Below, one piece after another: positions 29,016-42,000 of a DNA stretch of 64,000 nucleotides. The position numbers and the translations under genes are program-made. The notes under the pieces were generated by a model that worked only from the letters and a program-made list of their open reading frames with translations, did not search any database and was not told the DNA's origin. Each line of letters begins with the position of its first letter. Position 1 is the first letter of the stretch. The DNA comes from Oceanobacillus salinisoli (lineage in GTDB: Bacteria; Bacillota; Bacilli; Bacillales; Amphibacillaceae), in the NCBI RefSeq assembly GCF_009733865.1, contig NZ_WOFB01000001.1:124001-188000 (forward strand). Reading direction: 5' to 3'.

Positions 29016-30035
29016 ATGCGAACTTTAGCCGAATTGCAGAAGAAATTAGTACCTGATTTGTTGAAAATCATGCAGCAGCGTTATTTCATTTTACAAAGTG
29101 TCGATAATTTTGAGCCTATAGGCAGAAGAGGTCTGGCAGATAAATTAAGTTTAACGGAGCGGCATGTTAGAAGTGAGGTCGACTTTTTACATAAGCAAGG
29201 ACTTATTGATGTTACAACGAAAGGTATGTATATTTCAAAAGAGGGTAAATTAGTTCTTGAACAATTATCTGACATGATGCGAGAAATTGTCGGTATATCT
29301 GTTTTAGAAAAGCAAATTCGGGATAAGTTAAAGGTGAAGAACGTTATTATTGTTCCAGGGAATAGCGATGATTATGAATGGGTAAAACAGGAAATGGGGA
29401 AAGCGTGTGTAGCATACCTCAAGAAAATTGTGAACAGCCCTTCAACGATCGCAGTAACAGGTGGAACAACGATGGCAGCTATCGCCGATGTCATGACTCC
29501 TTTAAATAATGAATACGAAAGCTTGTTTGTACCTGCAAGAGGTGGAGTTGGGGAAAAGGCCGAAAATCAGGCGAGCAGAATTGTTTCTGAAATGGCTAAA
29601 AAAGCAAACGGGGATTACCGTCTGCTTTATGTACCAGACCCAATCAGCGAATCTGCCTATCAAACATTGATTCATGAACCAATGATTAAGGATATTCTCC
29701 AGCAAATTAAAAATGCGAATATTGTTATCCATGGTATTGGGGATGCGAAAACGATGGCCAGACGCAGAAAAACAACGGAGGAAACGATGAACAAACTTAT
29801 TGCCCATCATGCAGCAAGTGAAGCATTCGGCTATTATTTTGACCAGCATGGGAATATTGTTCATAAGGTTCGGACGGTTGGACTGCAGCTTGAGGATTTA
29901 GCATCGATTGAACATGTGATTGCAGTAGCAGGTGGCAAATCAAAAGCAGATGCAATCGTATCTTATTTTAAACAAGGGAAAAGTGATTTATTAATTACGG
30001 ATGAAGCAGCTGCTGAAAAGATTTTAAGAGGGTAA
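29016..30035 (+). CDS. cggR: Central glycolytic genes regulator CggR
   Basis: Repressor (339 aa) of the glycolytic operon that follows. The N-terminal winged helix contains LADKLSLTERHVRSEVDFLH. The C-terminal sugar-phosphate-binding domain (SorC family) contains AVTGGTTMAAIADVM and VPARGGVGEKAENQASR, which hold fructose 1,6-bisphosphate. It is the first gene of the operon and autoregulated through the operator upstream. GGAAGGG precedes ATG 29016; gapA begins 42 bases after the stop. Confidence 0.95.
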   Translation: MRTLAELQKKLVPDLLKIMQQRYFILQSVDNFEPIGRRGLADKLSLTERHVRSEVDFLHKQGLIDVTTKGMYISKEGKLVLEQLSDMMREIVGISVLEKQIRDKLKVKNVIIVPGNSDDYEWVKQEMGKACVAYLKKIVNSPSTIAVTGGTTMAAIADVMTPLNNEYESLFVPARGGVGEKAENQASRIVSEMAKKANGDYRLLYVPDPISESAYQTLIHEPMIKDILQQIKNANIVIHGIGDAKTMARRRKTTEETMNKLIAHHAASEAFGYYFDQHGNIVHKVRTVGLQLEDLASIEHVIAVAGGKSKADAIVSYFKQGKSDLLITDEAAAEKILRG

Positions 30036-30077
30036 CCTCTTATAATATATAAATATAAACATTAGGAGGAATTATAA

Positions 30078-31085
<1,008 letters not shown>

Positions 31086-31087
31086 TA

Positions 31088-31145
31088 ATAAAAGCGGAAG
31101 TGCCCGTATAGCTACGCTAGTCGCTGGGCACTGGAGCTAGATGAA
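31088..31145 (-). repeat. Short copy of dispersed repeat, reverse orientation
   Basis: Read on the - strand it gives TAGCTCCAGTGCCCAGCGAC, then TAGCG, and a little further ACGGGCACTTCCGCTTTT. The element at 42001-42242 has TAGCTCCAACGCCCAGCGAC followed by TAGCG, and ends ACGGGCGCTTGCGCTTTT. The copy here lacks the roughly 100 middle bases. AGTGCCC and GGGCACT can close a stem. Confidence 0.7.
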
Positions 31146-31182
31146 TAAATGCGGCAATGCCCGTTTTTAGAAACAAACACCT

Positions 31183-31212
31183 AAGGGGGAGGAGGAAGCT
31201 CCTCCCCCTTTT
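31183..31212 (+). terminator. Terminator between gapA and pgk
   Basis: AAGGGGGAGGAG (31183-31194) pairs with CTCCTCCCCCTT (31199-31210) around a four-base loop, followed by TTTT. It is very GC-rich for this genome. It should end cggR-gapA transcripts, with pgk served by read-through or its own start. Confidence 0.88.
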
Positions 31213-31325
31213 CCATTTTTCTATTAAGTCCTATCTATTTTTGGTATATAATGGATAAGGAAGAATAAAGTAGCAGACCCTAAATGAGAAAAACATTTAC
31301 ATATTATGAAATAGGAGGCTGTAAC

Positions 31326-32507
31326 GTGAATAAGAAAACCCTTAAAGACCTTGATGTAAAAGGGAAAAAAGTATTTTGCCGTGTTGATTTTAATGTTCCT
31401 ATGAAAGATGGAGAGGTAACAGATGACACACGTATTAGAGCTGCATTACCTACCATTGAACACTTGTCTGAAAACGGAGCAAAGGTCATTCTATCCAGTC
31501 ACCTTGGTCGTCCAAAAGGGCAAGTAGTAGAAGAACTGCGACTAGACCCTGTTGCAAAACGTTTAAGTGAATTAAGTGGTAAAGAAGTTGTGAAAACAGA
31601 TGCTGTCTACGGCGAAGAAGTAAATGAAGCGATTGCTGGACTAAACGATGGGGATTTATTACTTATCGAAAATGTTCGTTTTGAAGCGGGCGAAGAGAAA
31701 AATGACCCACAATTAGCTCAAAACTTTGCTGATATGGCTGATTTTTATGTGAATGACGCATTTGGTGCTGCACACCGTGCCCATGTATCTACTACAGGAG
31801 TTGCAGAAAAACTACCTGCAGCAGCTGGTTTCCTGTTGGAAAAGGAAATCGAAGTATTAGGAAAAGCGTTGGAAAATCCGGACCGTCCTTTCACAGCCAT
31901 TATCGGTGGTGCGAAAGTAAAAGATAAAATCAATGTCATCGATAATCTATTAGAAAAAGTAGATAACCTAATTATCGGTGGTGGACTTGCTTACACATTT
32001 ATCAAAGCGCAAGGTCATGAGATTGGGAAATCTTTATTAGAAGAAGATAAGATTGATTTAGCTAAAGAATTTATGAAAAAAGCAGAAGAAAAAGGCGTAA
32101 ATATGGTCCTCCCAGTTGACGCTGTGGTTGCAGATGATTTCTCTGAAACAGCCAATACCAAAGAAGTAGCGATTGAAGAAATCCCTGCTGATTGGGAAGC
32201 TTTAGACATTGGACCGAAAACACGTGAAAAATACAGCAAGATTGTTTCTGATTCTAAACTAGTTATTTGGAACGGACCAATGGGTGTCTTTGAATTAAAT
32301 GTTTTCGCAAATGGTACAAAAGCCGTTGCAGAAGCGTTAGCAAATACAGAAGGATACACAATCATCGGTGGTGGTGATTCCGCAGCAGCAGTTGAAAAAT
32401 TTGATTTAGCTGACCAAATGGATCACGTATCAACTGGTGGCGGTGCTTCCCTGGAGTTTATGGAAGGTAAAGTACTTCCTGGAGTAGCGGCTCTAAACGA
32501 GAAATAA
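31326..32507 (+). CDS. pgk: Phosphoglycerate kinase
   Basis: Makes ATP from 1,3-bisphosphoglycerate (393 aa). [11 protein letters not shown] near the N-terminus, SHLGRPKG and the C-terminal [14 protein letters not shown] are the family signatures for substrate and nucleotide binding. GTG 31326 follows TAGGAGG at good spacing and matches the family N-terminus; a longer in-frame ATG at 31284 precedes that binding site. It heads the pgk-tpiA-gpmI-eno part of the operon. Confidence 0.97.
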   Translation: MNKKTLKDLDVKGKKVFCRVDFNVPMKDGEVTDDTRIRAALPTIEHLSENGAKVILSSHLGRPKGQVVEELRLDPVAKRLSELSGKEVVKTDAVYGEEVNEAIAGLNDGDLLLIENVRFEAGEEKNDPQLAQNFADMADFYVNDAFGAAHRAHVSTTGVAEKLPAAAGFLLEKEIEVLGKALENPDRPFTAIIGGAKVKDKINVIDNLLEKVDNLIIGGGLAYTFIKAQGHEIGKSLLEEDKIDLAKEFMKKAEEKGVNMVLPVDAVVADDFSETANTKEVAIEEIPADWEALDIGPKTREKYSKIVSDSKLVIWNGPMGVFELNVFANGTKAVAEALANTEGYTIIGGGDSAAAVEKFDLADQMDHVSTGGGASLEFMEGKVLPGVAALNEK

Positions 32508-32538
32508 GTTCATTTAATTCTTTTTAAGAGGTGAGACG

Positions 32539-33293
32539 ATGCGCAAGAAAGTAATCGCAGGTAACTGGAAAATGAATAAAGTACTATCTGAAGCAAACAG
32601 TTTTGTAGATGAAGTGGTAGAAAAAGTACCCAATAGTGATCAAGTAGAAGCAATTGTTTGTGCACCATTTCCATTTTTAGCTTCTCTTGTTGAAAAGGCG
32701 AATGGTTCTAAAGTGAAAATCGCTGCACAAAACATGCATTTTGAAGATAATGGAGCATTCACTGGTGAAGTAAGTCCAGTTATGTTAAAAGACTTGGGTG
32801 TCACTCATGTTGTTTTAGGTCACTCGGAACGCCGTGAGTATTTTGCGGAATCAGATGAAACAGTAAACAAAAAGACACATGCAGCATTTAACCATGGTTT
32901 AACTCCAATCGTTTGTGTTGGGGAAACATTGGAACAGCGTGAAGCAAATGAAACAATGAATCTTGTGGAAGCACAAGTGAAAAAAGCACTTGAAGGTCTG
33001 TCTGCGGATCAAGTGGCGAAAACTATCATTGCATATGAGCCAGTTTGGGCAATTGGAACAGGGAAAACTGCGACAAGTGAACAAGCGAACGAAGTATGTA
33101 CACATATTCGTAACGTTGTAAAAGAAGTAACTTCCGAAGAAACTGCAGAACAATTAATCATTCAATATGGTGGAAGTGTAAAGCCTGCTAATGTGGATGA
33201 ATTGCTTGCACAATCGGATATCGATGGTGCGTTAGTTGGCGGCGCAAGCCTTGAAGCAGACTCCTTCTTACAACTTGTGGAGGCAGGTACAAA

Positions 33294-33297
<4 letters not shown>
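32539..33297 (+). CDS. tpiA: Triose-phosphate isomerase
   Basis: Interconverts the two triose phosphates (252 aa). AGNWKMNK at the N-terminus, the catalytic His in [11 protein letters not shown] and the catalytic Glu in [15 protein letters not shown] are all intact, as is GGSVKPAN for phosphate binding. The stop overlaps the start of gpmI (ATGA). It also serves the glycerol route at 0-6 kb by accepting dihydroxyacetone phosphate. Confidence 0.97.
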
Positions 33298-36150
<2,853 letters not shown>

Positions 36151-36165
36151 TAAAGTTTTAACACG

Positions 36166-36200
36166 AAAAAGAGGCAGATTATTTTAATCTGTCTCTTTTT
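36166..36200 (+). terminator. Terminator of the glycolytic operon
   Basis: AAAAAGAGGCAGATTA (36166-36181) and TAATCTGTCTCTTTTT (36185-36200) form a 16-pair stem with a three-base loop and one G-T pair, ending in T. Confidence 0.92.
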
Positions 36201-36302
36201 ACATCTTAGGAATGAACAACATTTTATCAATGAGTCATAGGACAATAGGTAGAACAAATATCATAGATGTAACATCCTTACAAATAATGGGAGGCGCCAT
36301 TT

Positions 36303-37274
36303 GTGACACAAGAAGTCCTAGTATTTGGTGATATTGGTATTGATGATACACTTGCTTTAATCTACGCGTATTTGAATAATGATATAAGTGTGGTGGGTAT
36401 TGTCGCCGATTATGGGAATATACCAAGAGAAAATGCGGTAGCAAATATTCAATATGTTCGAAGTATTTTTGATACAACAGAAACAGAAGATATGAAAGTT
36501 ATAGCTGGTGCAGAAATACCCATGCTTGGGGAAATTCCTGAGTATGTTACCGAAATACATGGAGAATATGGGCTTGGACCGATCATTCCTCCAACTAATG
36601 GTAATGGTATATTAAGCGAAAACTTTTTTGAAGTGGTGGATATTATTGAAGAACATATTGATGATTTAGTTATTGTCAATATTGGTCGCTTAACATCCTT
36701 AGCAACCATGTTTATTTTATATCGGGATTTAATGAAAAAGGTGAAAGGCTATTATATTATGGGTGGTGCATTTTGGGTTCCGGGAAATGTCACTGCTGTA
36801 TCAGAAGCTAATTTTCATGGAGACCCCGCAGCTGCCCAATTGGTTCTTAATAATGCAAATAATGTCACCATTATCCCTTTAAATGTAACAGAGTATGCTA
36901 TTGCGACTCCAGAAATGGTGGATTATATCGACCAAGTTGGTCAAGTTCCACTTGTAAAACTTCTTTTAGACTACTACTATGACTTTTACAAAGAGCGTGA
37001 CCCTAATATTCAAGGTAGCCCTTTGCACGATGTTGTCACGATGATGGCGGTTAATTATGAAGATATATTTACATACAGGTATTTGCCGGTACATATCGTA
37101 CAAGCAACGGATGGAACGGAACGGGGGCAGAGTATTGCTGATATTAGGCCCTTTGGCAGTTTGGAAGAGGAAACAAAAACAGATGTTAAACGTCACCGCA
37201 TTGCTTTTCAACTGGACTATCCTACATTTTTTAACCGATTTATGTCCGTGATGACCGGTGAATCATTTGAATAA
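36303..37274 (+). CDS. Nucleoside hydrolase (inosine/uridine-preferring family)
   Basis: Calcium-dependent hydrolase (323 aa) that would split ribonucleosides to base and ribose. The N-terminal metal site reads VFGDIGIDDTLAL, close to the DxDxGxDD motif of the family but with Gly in place of the first Asp. Later, VNIGRLTSLATM and GGAFWVPGNVTAVSEANFH resemble the substrate-binding segments around the conserved GGxxxxxGN and EFN-like motif. GTG 36303 follows GGGAGGCG. The change in the first metal ligand leaves activity open. It is alone, with terminators or the toxin locus on either side. Confidence 0.83.
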   Translation: MTQEVLVFGDIGIDDTLALIYAYLNNDISVVGIVADYGNIPRENAVANIQYVRSIFDTTETEDMKVIAGAEIPMLGEIPEYVTEIHGEYGLGPIIPPTNGNGILSENFFEVVDIIEEHIDDLVIVNIGRLTSLATMFILYRDLMKKVKGYYIMGGAFWVPGNVTAVSEANFHGDPAAAQLVLNNANNVTIIPLNVTEYAIATPEMVDYIDQVGQVPLVKLLLDYYYDFYKERDPNIQGSPLHDVVTMMAVNYEDIFTYRYLPVHIVQATDGTERGQSIADIRPFGSLEEETKTDVKRHRIAFQLDYPTFFNRFMSVMTGESFE

Positions 37275-37386
37275 TAGTCCATTTAAATTTGATGATGAAC
37301 AAGGCAGAATAGGAAAATATGTTCTGTTAGTTAACGATTCATTTTGTTATAATTAACTTGTACAATGAGCTTTCGTGGGTGGTGGC

Positions 37387-37420
37387 TCACTCCCCTGATT
37401 TTAAAAAAGAAAGGGGGTGA
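37387..37420 (+). promoter_or_regulatory. Stem that can mask the toxin ribosome binding site
   Basis: TCAC (37387-37390) plus CCCC (37392-37395) pair with GGGG (37413-37416) plus GTGA (37417-37420), with one bulged T. The right arm is the ribosome binding site of the small gene at 37428. Masking of this kind is typical of type I toxin messages. Confidence 0.6.
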
Positions 37421-37427
37421 TGCCTAT

Positions 37428-37508
37428 ATGACGGTATATGAATCACTTGTTCTAATGATTTCCTTTGGAACATTGATTGTTGCAGTGCTGTCAAACCAAA
37501 AAAAATAA
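37428..37508 (+). CDS. Small holin-like membrane toxin, probable type I toxin
   Basis: A 26-residue peptide starting MTVYESLVLMISFGTLIVAV and ending in SNQKK. It has one hydrophobic helix with a short charged C-terminus, the pattern of the putative holin-like toxins common in Bacillaceae. AAGGGGGTGA lies eight bases before the ATG. The message can fold to hide that site, and a hairpin sharing the stop codon region (37507-37550) ends the transcript. A candidate antisense RNA runs toward it from 37643. Too short for most gene finders. Assignment rests on size, topology and locus layout. Confidence 0.75.
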   Translation: MTVYESLVLMISFGTLIVAVLSNQKK

Positions 37509-37643
37509 CCACCCATAAAAGCTGGCCAGCGTTTGGGTAGTTACTTTTTTCCCATTCTGTGAGTCGCCCCCTTGAGGGCTATTGTACCGACTGCTAGTGT
37601 TACCAGCACTAGTGGTCTCTTTTTTAATGTATGCAATAATTCT
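37500..37643 (-). ncRNA. Candidate antisense RNA antitoxin
   Basis: On the minus strand TATAAT (37655-37650) would start a transcript near 37643. It would fold at its 5' part into a stem 37617-37607 / 37599-37589 and run toward the end of the toxin gene. It would then meet a hairpin (37542-37534 with 37515-37507) followed by T-rich sequence on this strand. The 3' ends of the two RNAs would overlap, as in txpA/ratA of B. subtilis. No good -35 is visible, and the stem at 37589-37617 is also followed by T on the + strand, so the direction needs RNA data. Confidence 0.5.
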
Positions 37644-37861
37644 ATATTTATTATACCCTATATTTATTTGAATTAAAAACGTTAAGCATTCTAGGTGATA
37701 ATCAGATAGTGGGGGCTTTTTTCATCCCTTACTTAAAATTATTAGAAGTGGAAGTCTTACAGCTGTTAATCTTGTGGTAAGTTACCGAATTTTCAGTAAG
37801 AAACTGGTTGTTTGTGTTAAAATAGATGGAGAATTTTTGTTTTTATGTAGTTGAAAAGGGA

Positions 37862-38446
37862 GTGAAAAGGATTAGTATTTTAAATTCAATAAAAGAACGT
37901 AGATCCATACATACCTTTAAAGAACGGGAAGTGGATTGGAATATTTTAAAGGAAATTTTTACATATGGCACTTATGCCCCGACGCATTATATGAAGGAGT
38001 CATGGAAAATAAAATTGTATCAGAGGAATGGCAAAACAGATTTCATTGACAAAATAATCGCAAGCTACCAGCGGATTGGAATGATAAAAAATGACAGAAC
38101 AGAAAAAACGTTAAAGATGATTGAATCAATGAAAAGGTTTCTCTTATCGATTCCACATCATGCGGTTATTTATTATGAAAAACCCGAAGACCCAATTCGA
38201 AACGAAGAAGAATATGCTTCTGTGTGTGCCTTTATACAAAATGCCCAATTGGCTGCCTGGGAATACGGAGTAGGTATGTTATGGACAATCACACCTTACA
38301 TGCATGACCCTGGTTTTTTAAATGAATTAGGCTTGGAGCACGATAAAGTGAAAATAGCTGCTGTGTTGCAAATTGGTTATCCTAAAAAGGTGCCTCAAGA
38401 TAAAGGGAGAACGCCAATTGAGGAGAAAATGGAAGTAATCGAATAG
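37862..38446 (+). CDS. Nitroreductase-family protein
   Basis: FMN-dependent oxidoreductase of the nitroreductase fold (194 aa from GTG 37862). SIKERRSIHTFKEREVD at the N-terminus is the flavin-binding RRSxRxF-type motif, followed by YGTYAPTHYMKESWKIK (the APT/S-HN-Q/W segment) and a C-terminal IGYPKK. Physiological substrate unknown. The start is uncertain: an ATG at 37826 is in frame but has no binding site and probably lies at the transcription start. The GTG is very close to AAAAGGG, and no better codon is present before the conserved region. Confidence 0.82.
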   Translation: MKRISILNSIKERRSIHTFKEREVDWNILKEIFTYGTYAPTHYMKESWKIKLYQRNGKTDFIDKIIASYQRIGMIKNDRTEKTLKMIESMKRFLLSIPHHAVIYYEKPEDPIRNEEEYASVCAFIQNAQLAAWEYGVGMLWTITPYMHDPGFLNELGLEHDKVKIAAVLQIGYPKKVPQDKGRTPIEEKMEVIE

Positions 38447-38549
38447 AATGATCGGTCTTGAAAGGAAAAATGGTTGAAAAGGGCGGTCCAAATTAGCTGG
38501 TGTATCTAAATCTGAAGTACTTCTTGTCAAAACTCAGTTCCTATGAAAC

Positions 38550-38780
38550 CGCTCGAGCGTGCTCTACATCAAATCAATCGAGCACCACCTCCAATCGATA
38601 GAGGCCGCATCGAAATCGCGCGAGCACTACATTCAATCGAACGAGCCCGCCCCGAACTCGCGCGAGCGCCACATCCAATCCGAGCGATCCCACATCGAAA
38701 TCGCGCGAGCACCAAATCAAATCGAGCGAACCCGCCCCGAAATCGAGCGACCTTCCGTCCAAACCAAGCAAGCTCCACAT
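38550..38780. repeat. GC-rich short-period repeat array (about 21 bases)
   Basis: CGAGC recurs at 38579, 38621, 38642, 38663, 38681, 38706, 38724 and 38744 within imperfect units such as ATCGAGCGAACCCGCCCCGA. The local GC content is far above the flanks. Both strands have open frames of 70-110 codons here, but these only reflect a period near 21 bases and lack binding sites, so I do not call them genes. It lies between the nitroreductase and the ptsI terminator. Confidence 0.75.
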
Positions 38781-38790
38781 CATTCCAAAC

Positions 38791-38828
38791 AAAAACACCT
38801 TGCCTCCAATCGAGGACAAGGTGTTTTT
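38791..38828. terminator. Terminator of ptsI, active on either strand
   Basis: AAAAACACCTTG (38791-38802) pairs with CAAGGTGTTTTT (38817-38828), with CCTC/GAGG extending the stem. Each arm gives a T-run to one strand, so it ends ptsI from the right and stops transcripts arriving from the left. Confidence 0.88.
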
Positions 38829-38840
38829 TGCATTTATGAG

Positions 38841-40553
38841 TTATTCCGTTTTCTCTTTTATAAATTCAACTACTTCTTCCGCTGTTCCCATGGACAATAG
38901 TTTGTCTTTATGGGATGCGATAGTCTTTTGGGATAGCTCTCTAATTTGAGTGCGGGCTGGTAAAATCGATGTTGCGCTCATACTGAATTCATCTAATCCA
39001 AGCCCTAAAAGAATAGGAATGGCAATAGGATCACCAGCCATTTCCCCGCACATACCTGCCCATTTTCCTTCTTTATGAGCTGCCTCAATTACGTTATTTA
39101 CTAAGTTAAGGATGGCTGGGTGATATGGCTGATACAAGTAGGAAACTTGTTCATTCATACGGTCTGCCGCCATAGTATATTGAATTAAGTCATTCGTTCC
39201 AATACTGAAGAAGTCCACTTCCTTTGCGAACTGATTAGCAATGACAGCGGTAGAAGGAATTTCAACCATAATCCCAACTTCAATATCATCGGAAACCTTG
39301 ACACCGTCAGCTAGTAAGGATTCTTTTTCATCTAAAAGAATTGCTTTTGCTTGGTGGAACTCTTCTAATGTTGCAATCATCGGGAACATGATTTTTAAGT
39401 TTCCATATGCACTTGCACGGAGCAATGCACGTAATTGTGGTCGGAAAACATCTTCATTTTCCAAACAGAAACGAATTGCTCGGAAACCTAGGAATGGGTT
39501 TAATTCTTTTGGAAGATCGAGATAATTTAACTCTTTATCTCCGCCAACATCTAATGTACGCACAACAACAGGTTTGCCTTCCATGCGCTCAAGTACTGTT
39601 TTGTATGCTTCAAACTGTTCATCTTCGGATGGTAGTTCGCTTTTGCCCATGTATAGGAATTCAGTTCGGTAAAGGCCGACCCCTTCCCCACCATTGTTCA
39701 ATACACCATCTACATCATCAGGTGTTCCAATATTAGCAACCAATTCTACTTGTTCCCCGTCTTTAGAGAAAGTAGGTTCATCCTTTAATTTAGCCCATTC
39801 TTCCTGCTGTTTTGCAAAGGACTCCTGCTTTTTACGGTAAGTGGCTACCTCTTCATCAGTAGGGTTAATGATTACTTTCCCTTCCAATCCGTCTATAATG
39901 ACCATTTCATTTTGTTTCACAGAAGATGTAATTTCCTTTGTACCAACAACAGCCGGAATTTCAAGGGACCTTGCCATAATCGCGGAATGAGAAGTTCTTC
40001 CGCCAATGTCTGTAGCAAACCCCTTTACATATTGCCGGTTCAACTGTGCCGTATCTGAAGGTGTTAGGTCATTTGCGATAACGATTACCTCTTCATTAAT
40101 TAATGCCGGATTAGGGAAGGATACACCTAATAAATGTGCCATCACACGCTTTGTTACGTCCTTAATATCTGCAGCACGTTCACGCATGTATTCGTTATCC
40201 ATATTTTCAAACATTTGAACAAACATCGTGGAAACCTCTTCAAGCGCCGTTTCCGCCATGACTTTGTCCGTTGAAATTTTATCTTTCATAGGGTTAATCA
40301 TTTCAGGGTCATTTAAAATAAGTAAATGCGCAGAGAAAATTTCTGCATGCTCGTCGCCTAGTGTGTTCTTCGTATGGGCTTTAATTTTCTCCAATTCTGA
40401 TTTAGAGATTTCTAAAGCCTTGTCCAATTTTTCTATTTCTGCTTCCGGATTATCAATCGCTTTCTTTTCAAATGATAAATCTGGCGTTACCAATTGATAG
40501 GCTTTTGCGATTGCAATACCTGATGAAGCTGCAATTCCTTGTATCGAAGTCAT
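38841..40553 (-). CDS. ptsI: PTS enzyme I (phosphoenolpyruvate-protein phosphotransferase)
   Basis: First enzyme of the phosphotransferase system (570 aa, the same as in B. subtilis), passing phosphate from phosphoenolpyruvate to HPr. His189 in [12 protein letters not shown] is the phosphorylated residue. The C-terminal PEP-binding domain shows [13 protein letters not shown] and the Cys-containing [13 protein letters not shown]. Normally it is the second gene of ptsHI, but here nothing like ptsH precedes it. The next gene upstream is a lipase in the same orientation with 144 bases between. HPr must be encoded elsewhere. GAAAGG lies upstream of ATG 40553. Confidence 0.96.
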   Translation of the reverse strand: MTSIQGIAASSGIAIAKAYQLVTPDLSFEKKAIDNPEAEIEKLDKALEISKSELEKIKAHTKNTLGDEHAEIFSAHLLILNDPEMINPMKDKISTDKVMAETALEEVSTMFVQMFENMDNEYMRERAADIKDVTKRVMAHLLGVSFPNPALINEEVIVIANDLTPSDTAQLNRQYVKGFATDIGGRTSHSAIMARSLEIPAVVGTKEITSSVKQNEMVIIDGLEGKVIINPTDEEVATYRKKQESFAKQQEEWAKLKDEPTFSKDGEQVELVANIGTPDDVDGVLNNGGEGVGLYRTEFLYMGKSELPSEDEQFEAYKTVLERMEGKPVVVRTLDVGGDKELNYLDLPKELNPFLGFRAIRFCLENEDVFRPQLRALLRASAYGNLKIMFPMIATLEEFHQAKAILLDEKESLLADGVKVSDDIEVGIMVEIPSTAVIANQFAKEVDFFSIGTNDLIQYTMAADRMNEQVSYLYQPYHPAILNLVNNVIEAAHKEGKWAGMCGEMAGDPIAIPILLGLGLDEFSMSATSILPARTQIRELSQKTIASHKDKLLSMGTAEEVVEFIKEKTE

Positions 40554-40697
40554 ATCTATTTCTTCAACCTTTCAATATAATGTTTTATAATTGCTTATAT
40601 ATACAAGCTGTAACGTTTCAAATCTATCACATATTGTGCGAGAGAATCAAACAATAGCAATTTTTGTCGAAAAATATTTATGTTTACGGTTTTAACC

Positions 40698-41606
40698 TTA
40701 ATTTAATTGCTGGTTTATCCAATTGTCAATCACAGAATAGACTTCCTTTTTATTTAATTCGTTTAAAAGTTCATGTCTTGCTCCAATAAAAAGGAAAGTA
40801 GTTACATTTTCCAATCCCGTTCTTTCATATAATTTTGCAGTTTTCCATACTCCTTTTTCATAGTTACCTACTGGATCCTCGGAACCGCTTATCAATAACA
40901 TAGGTAAATCTTTGCGGATGGAGTCAGGTTGCTGTTGAATGATATCCAGTCCCGACATTAAATCAACGAAAAATTTAGCTGTTGGCACGTAACCGGAAAG
41001 GGGGTCCTCTACGTATTTTTTGACCTCTTCTTCATCCCGTGATAACCAGTCATAGGCAGTTTTGTTTGATTTTATTTTTTTATTATAATTCCCAAATGCT
41101 AATTGATTCATTAACTTCGATTGTTTTTTTGCTGGTAGAAGGGATGCAAGTGCTTTTCCTGATTTCGTTATGGAAGGAGGGAACCCCCCTGTACCAGATA
41201 AAATAACTCCATCAATTAAATGGCTGTATTTTTGTACGTAATATCTTGCCAGAAAAGAGCCCATACTATGTCCCAAAAGAATAATAGGTGTGTTGGGATG
41301 TTTTTCCATAATCATTAATGTAATTTGATGTAGGTCTTCCATCGTTTTTAAAAATCCATCTTCATCAGCAAAATATCCTAATAACCCCTGTTTTAAACCG
41401 GTTTGACCATGCCCGCGATGATCATTTCCATAAACGATAAATCCTTTGTCGATCAGATAATTGGCAAAGGATTGATACCTGCCAATATGCTCAACCATCC
41501 CATGGGAGAGCTGGATGATTGCCTTTGGGTTAGGGTTTTCAGTATGCCATCTTTTTATGTAAATTTCGGTTTCATCTGATGATTTCATCCAAAAAGTTTG
41601 TTCCAT
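40698..41606 (-). CDS. Alpha/beta hydrolase, lysophospholipase / monoacylglycerol lipase type
   Basis: Cytoplasmic hydrolase (302 aa) of the Hydrolase_4 family. LSHGMVEHIGRY supplies the oxyanion HG region, the nucleophile Ser lies in LLGHSMGSFLARY, the acid probably in LISGSEDPVG, and the His in GARHELLNE. The YGNDHRGHGQTG segment is typical of PldB/monoglyceride lipases. Substrate is presumably a lysophospholipid or monoacylglycerol. AAGGAAAGG lies upstream of ATG 41606. It is transcribed away from secG. Confidence 0.88.
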   Translation of the reverse strand: MEQTFWMKSSDETEIYIKRWHTENPNPKAIIQLSHGMVEHIGRYQSFANYLIDKGFIVYGNDHRGHGQTGLKQGLLGYFADEDGFLKTMEDLHQITLMIMEKHPNTPIILLGHSMGSFLARYYVQKYSHLIDGVILSGTGGFPPSITKSGKALASLLPAKKQSKLMNQLAFGNYNKKIKSNKTAYDWLSRDEEEVKKYVEDPLSGYVPTAKFFVDLMSGLDIIQQQPDSIRKDLPMLLISGSEDPVGNYEKGVWKTAKLYERTGLENVTTFLFIGARHELLNELNKKEVYSVIDNWINQQLN

Positions 41607-41720
41607 GGAAATAATCCTTTCCTTATTTAACGTAATTTGTAAATATATCTTGCTAACCTTTTGATTTTTATGCTAAAGTATGTAATAGTTAGTGTCCGTT
41701 ATAGGAGGTGTCATGGGAAC

Positions 41721-41951
41721 ATGGCTGGTTTGGTAAATACCTTATTAATTATTGATGCAATTGTTATGATTGCTTTCGTTCTGCTTCAGTCAGGAAAAAG
41801 TGCTGGGCTTTCTGGAGCTATTTCTGGTGGTGCGGAACAATTATTCGGTAAGCAAAAAGCCCGCGGAATGGATTTAGTACTTCATCGTGGAACAGTGATA
41901 ACAGGTACTTTATTTTTTGTATTGGCTTTTATAAGTGGATATTTAGTATAA
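41721..41951 (+). CDS. secG: Preprotein translocase subunit SecG
   Basis: Small membrane subunit (76 aa) of the SecYEG channel, with two hydrophobic helices (about residues 5-22 and 52-74) joined by a loop containing [19 protein letters not shown], the family signature. ATG 41721 follows AGGAGGTG by ten bases; a longer in-frame ATG at 41661 lies before that site and is rejected. Gene order secG-est-rnr-smpB-ssrA is that of B. subtilis, here with a repeat and a ZIP gene added. Confidence 0.95.
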   Translation: MAGLVNTLLIIDAIVMIAFVLLQSGKSAGLSGAISGGAEQLFGKQKARGMDLVLHRGTVITGTLFFVLAFISGYLV

Positions 41952-41960
41952 TTATAATAG

Positions 41961-41996
41961 ACCCTTATCACAATGAAAAGTGATAAGGGTTTATTT
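41961..41996 (+). terminator. Terminator of secG
   Basis: ACCCTTATCAC (41961-41971) pairs perfectly with GTGATAAGGGT (41980-41990), followed by TTATTTTA. Confidence 0.85.
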
Positions 41997-42000
41997 TAGT

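Noticed and set aside
38543-38900. Arg/Ala/Pro-rich frames on both strands (70-113 codons)
   Set aside because: They arise from the 21-base periodic repeat, overlap each other in different frames, lack binding sites, and one runs into ptsI from the opposite strand.
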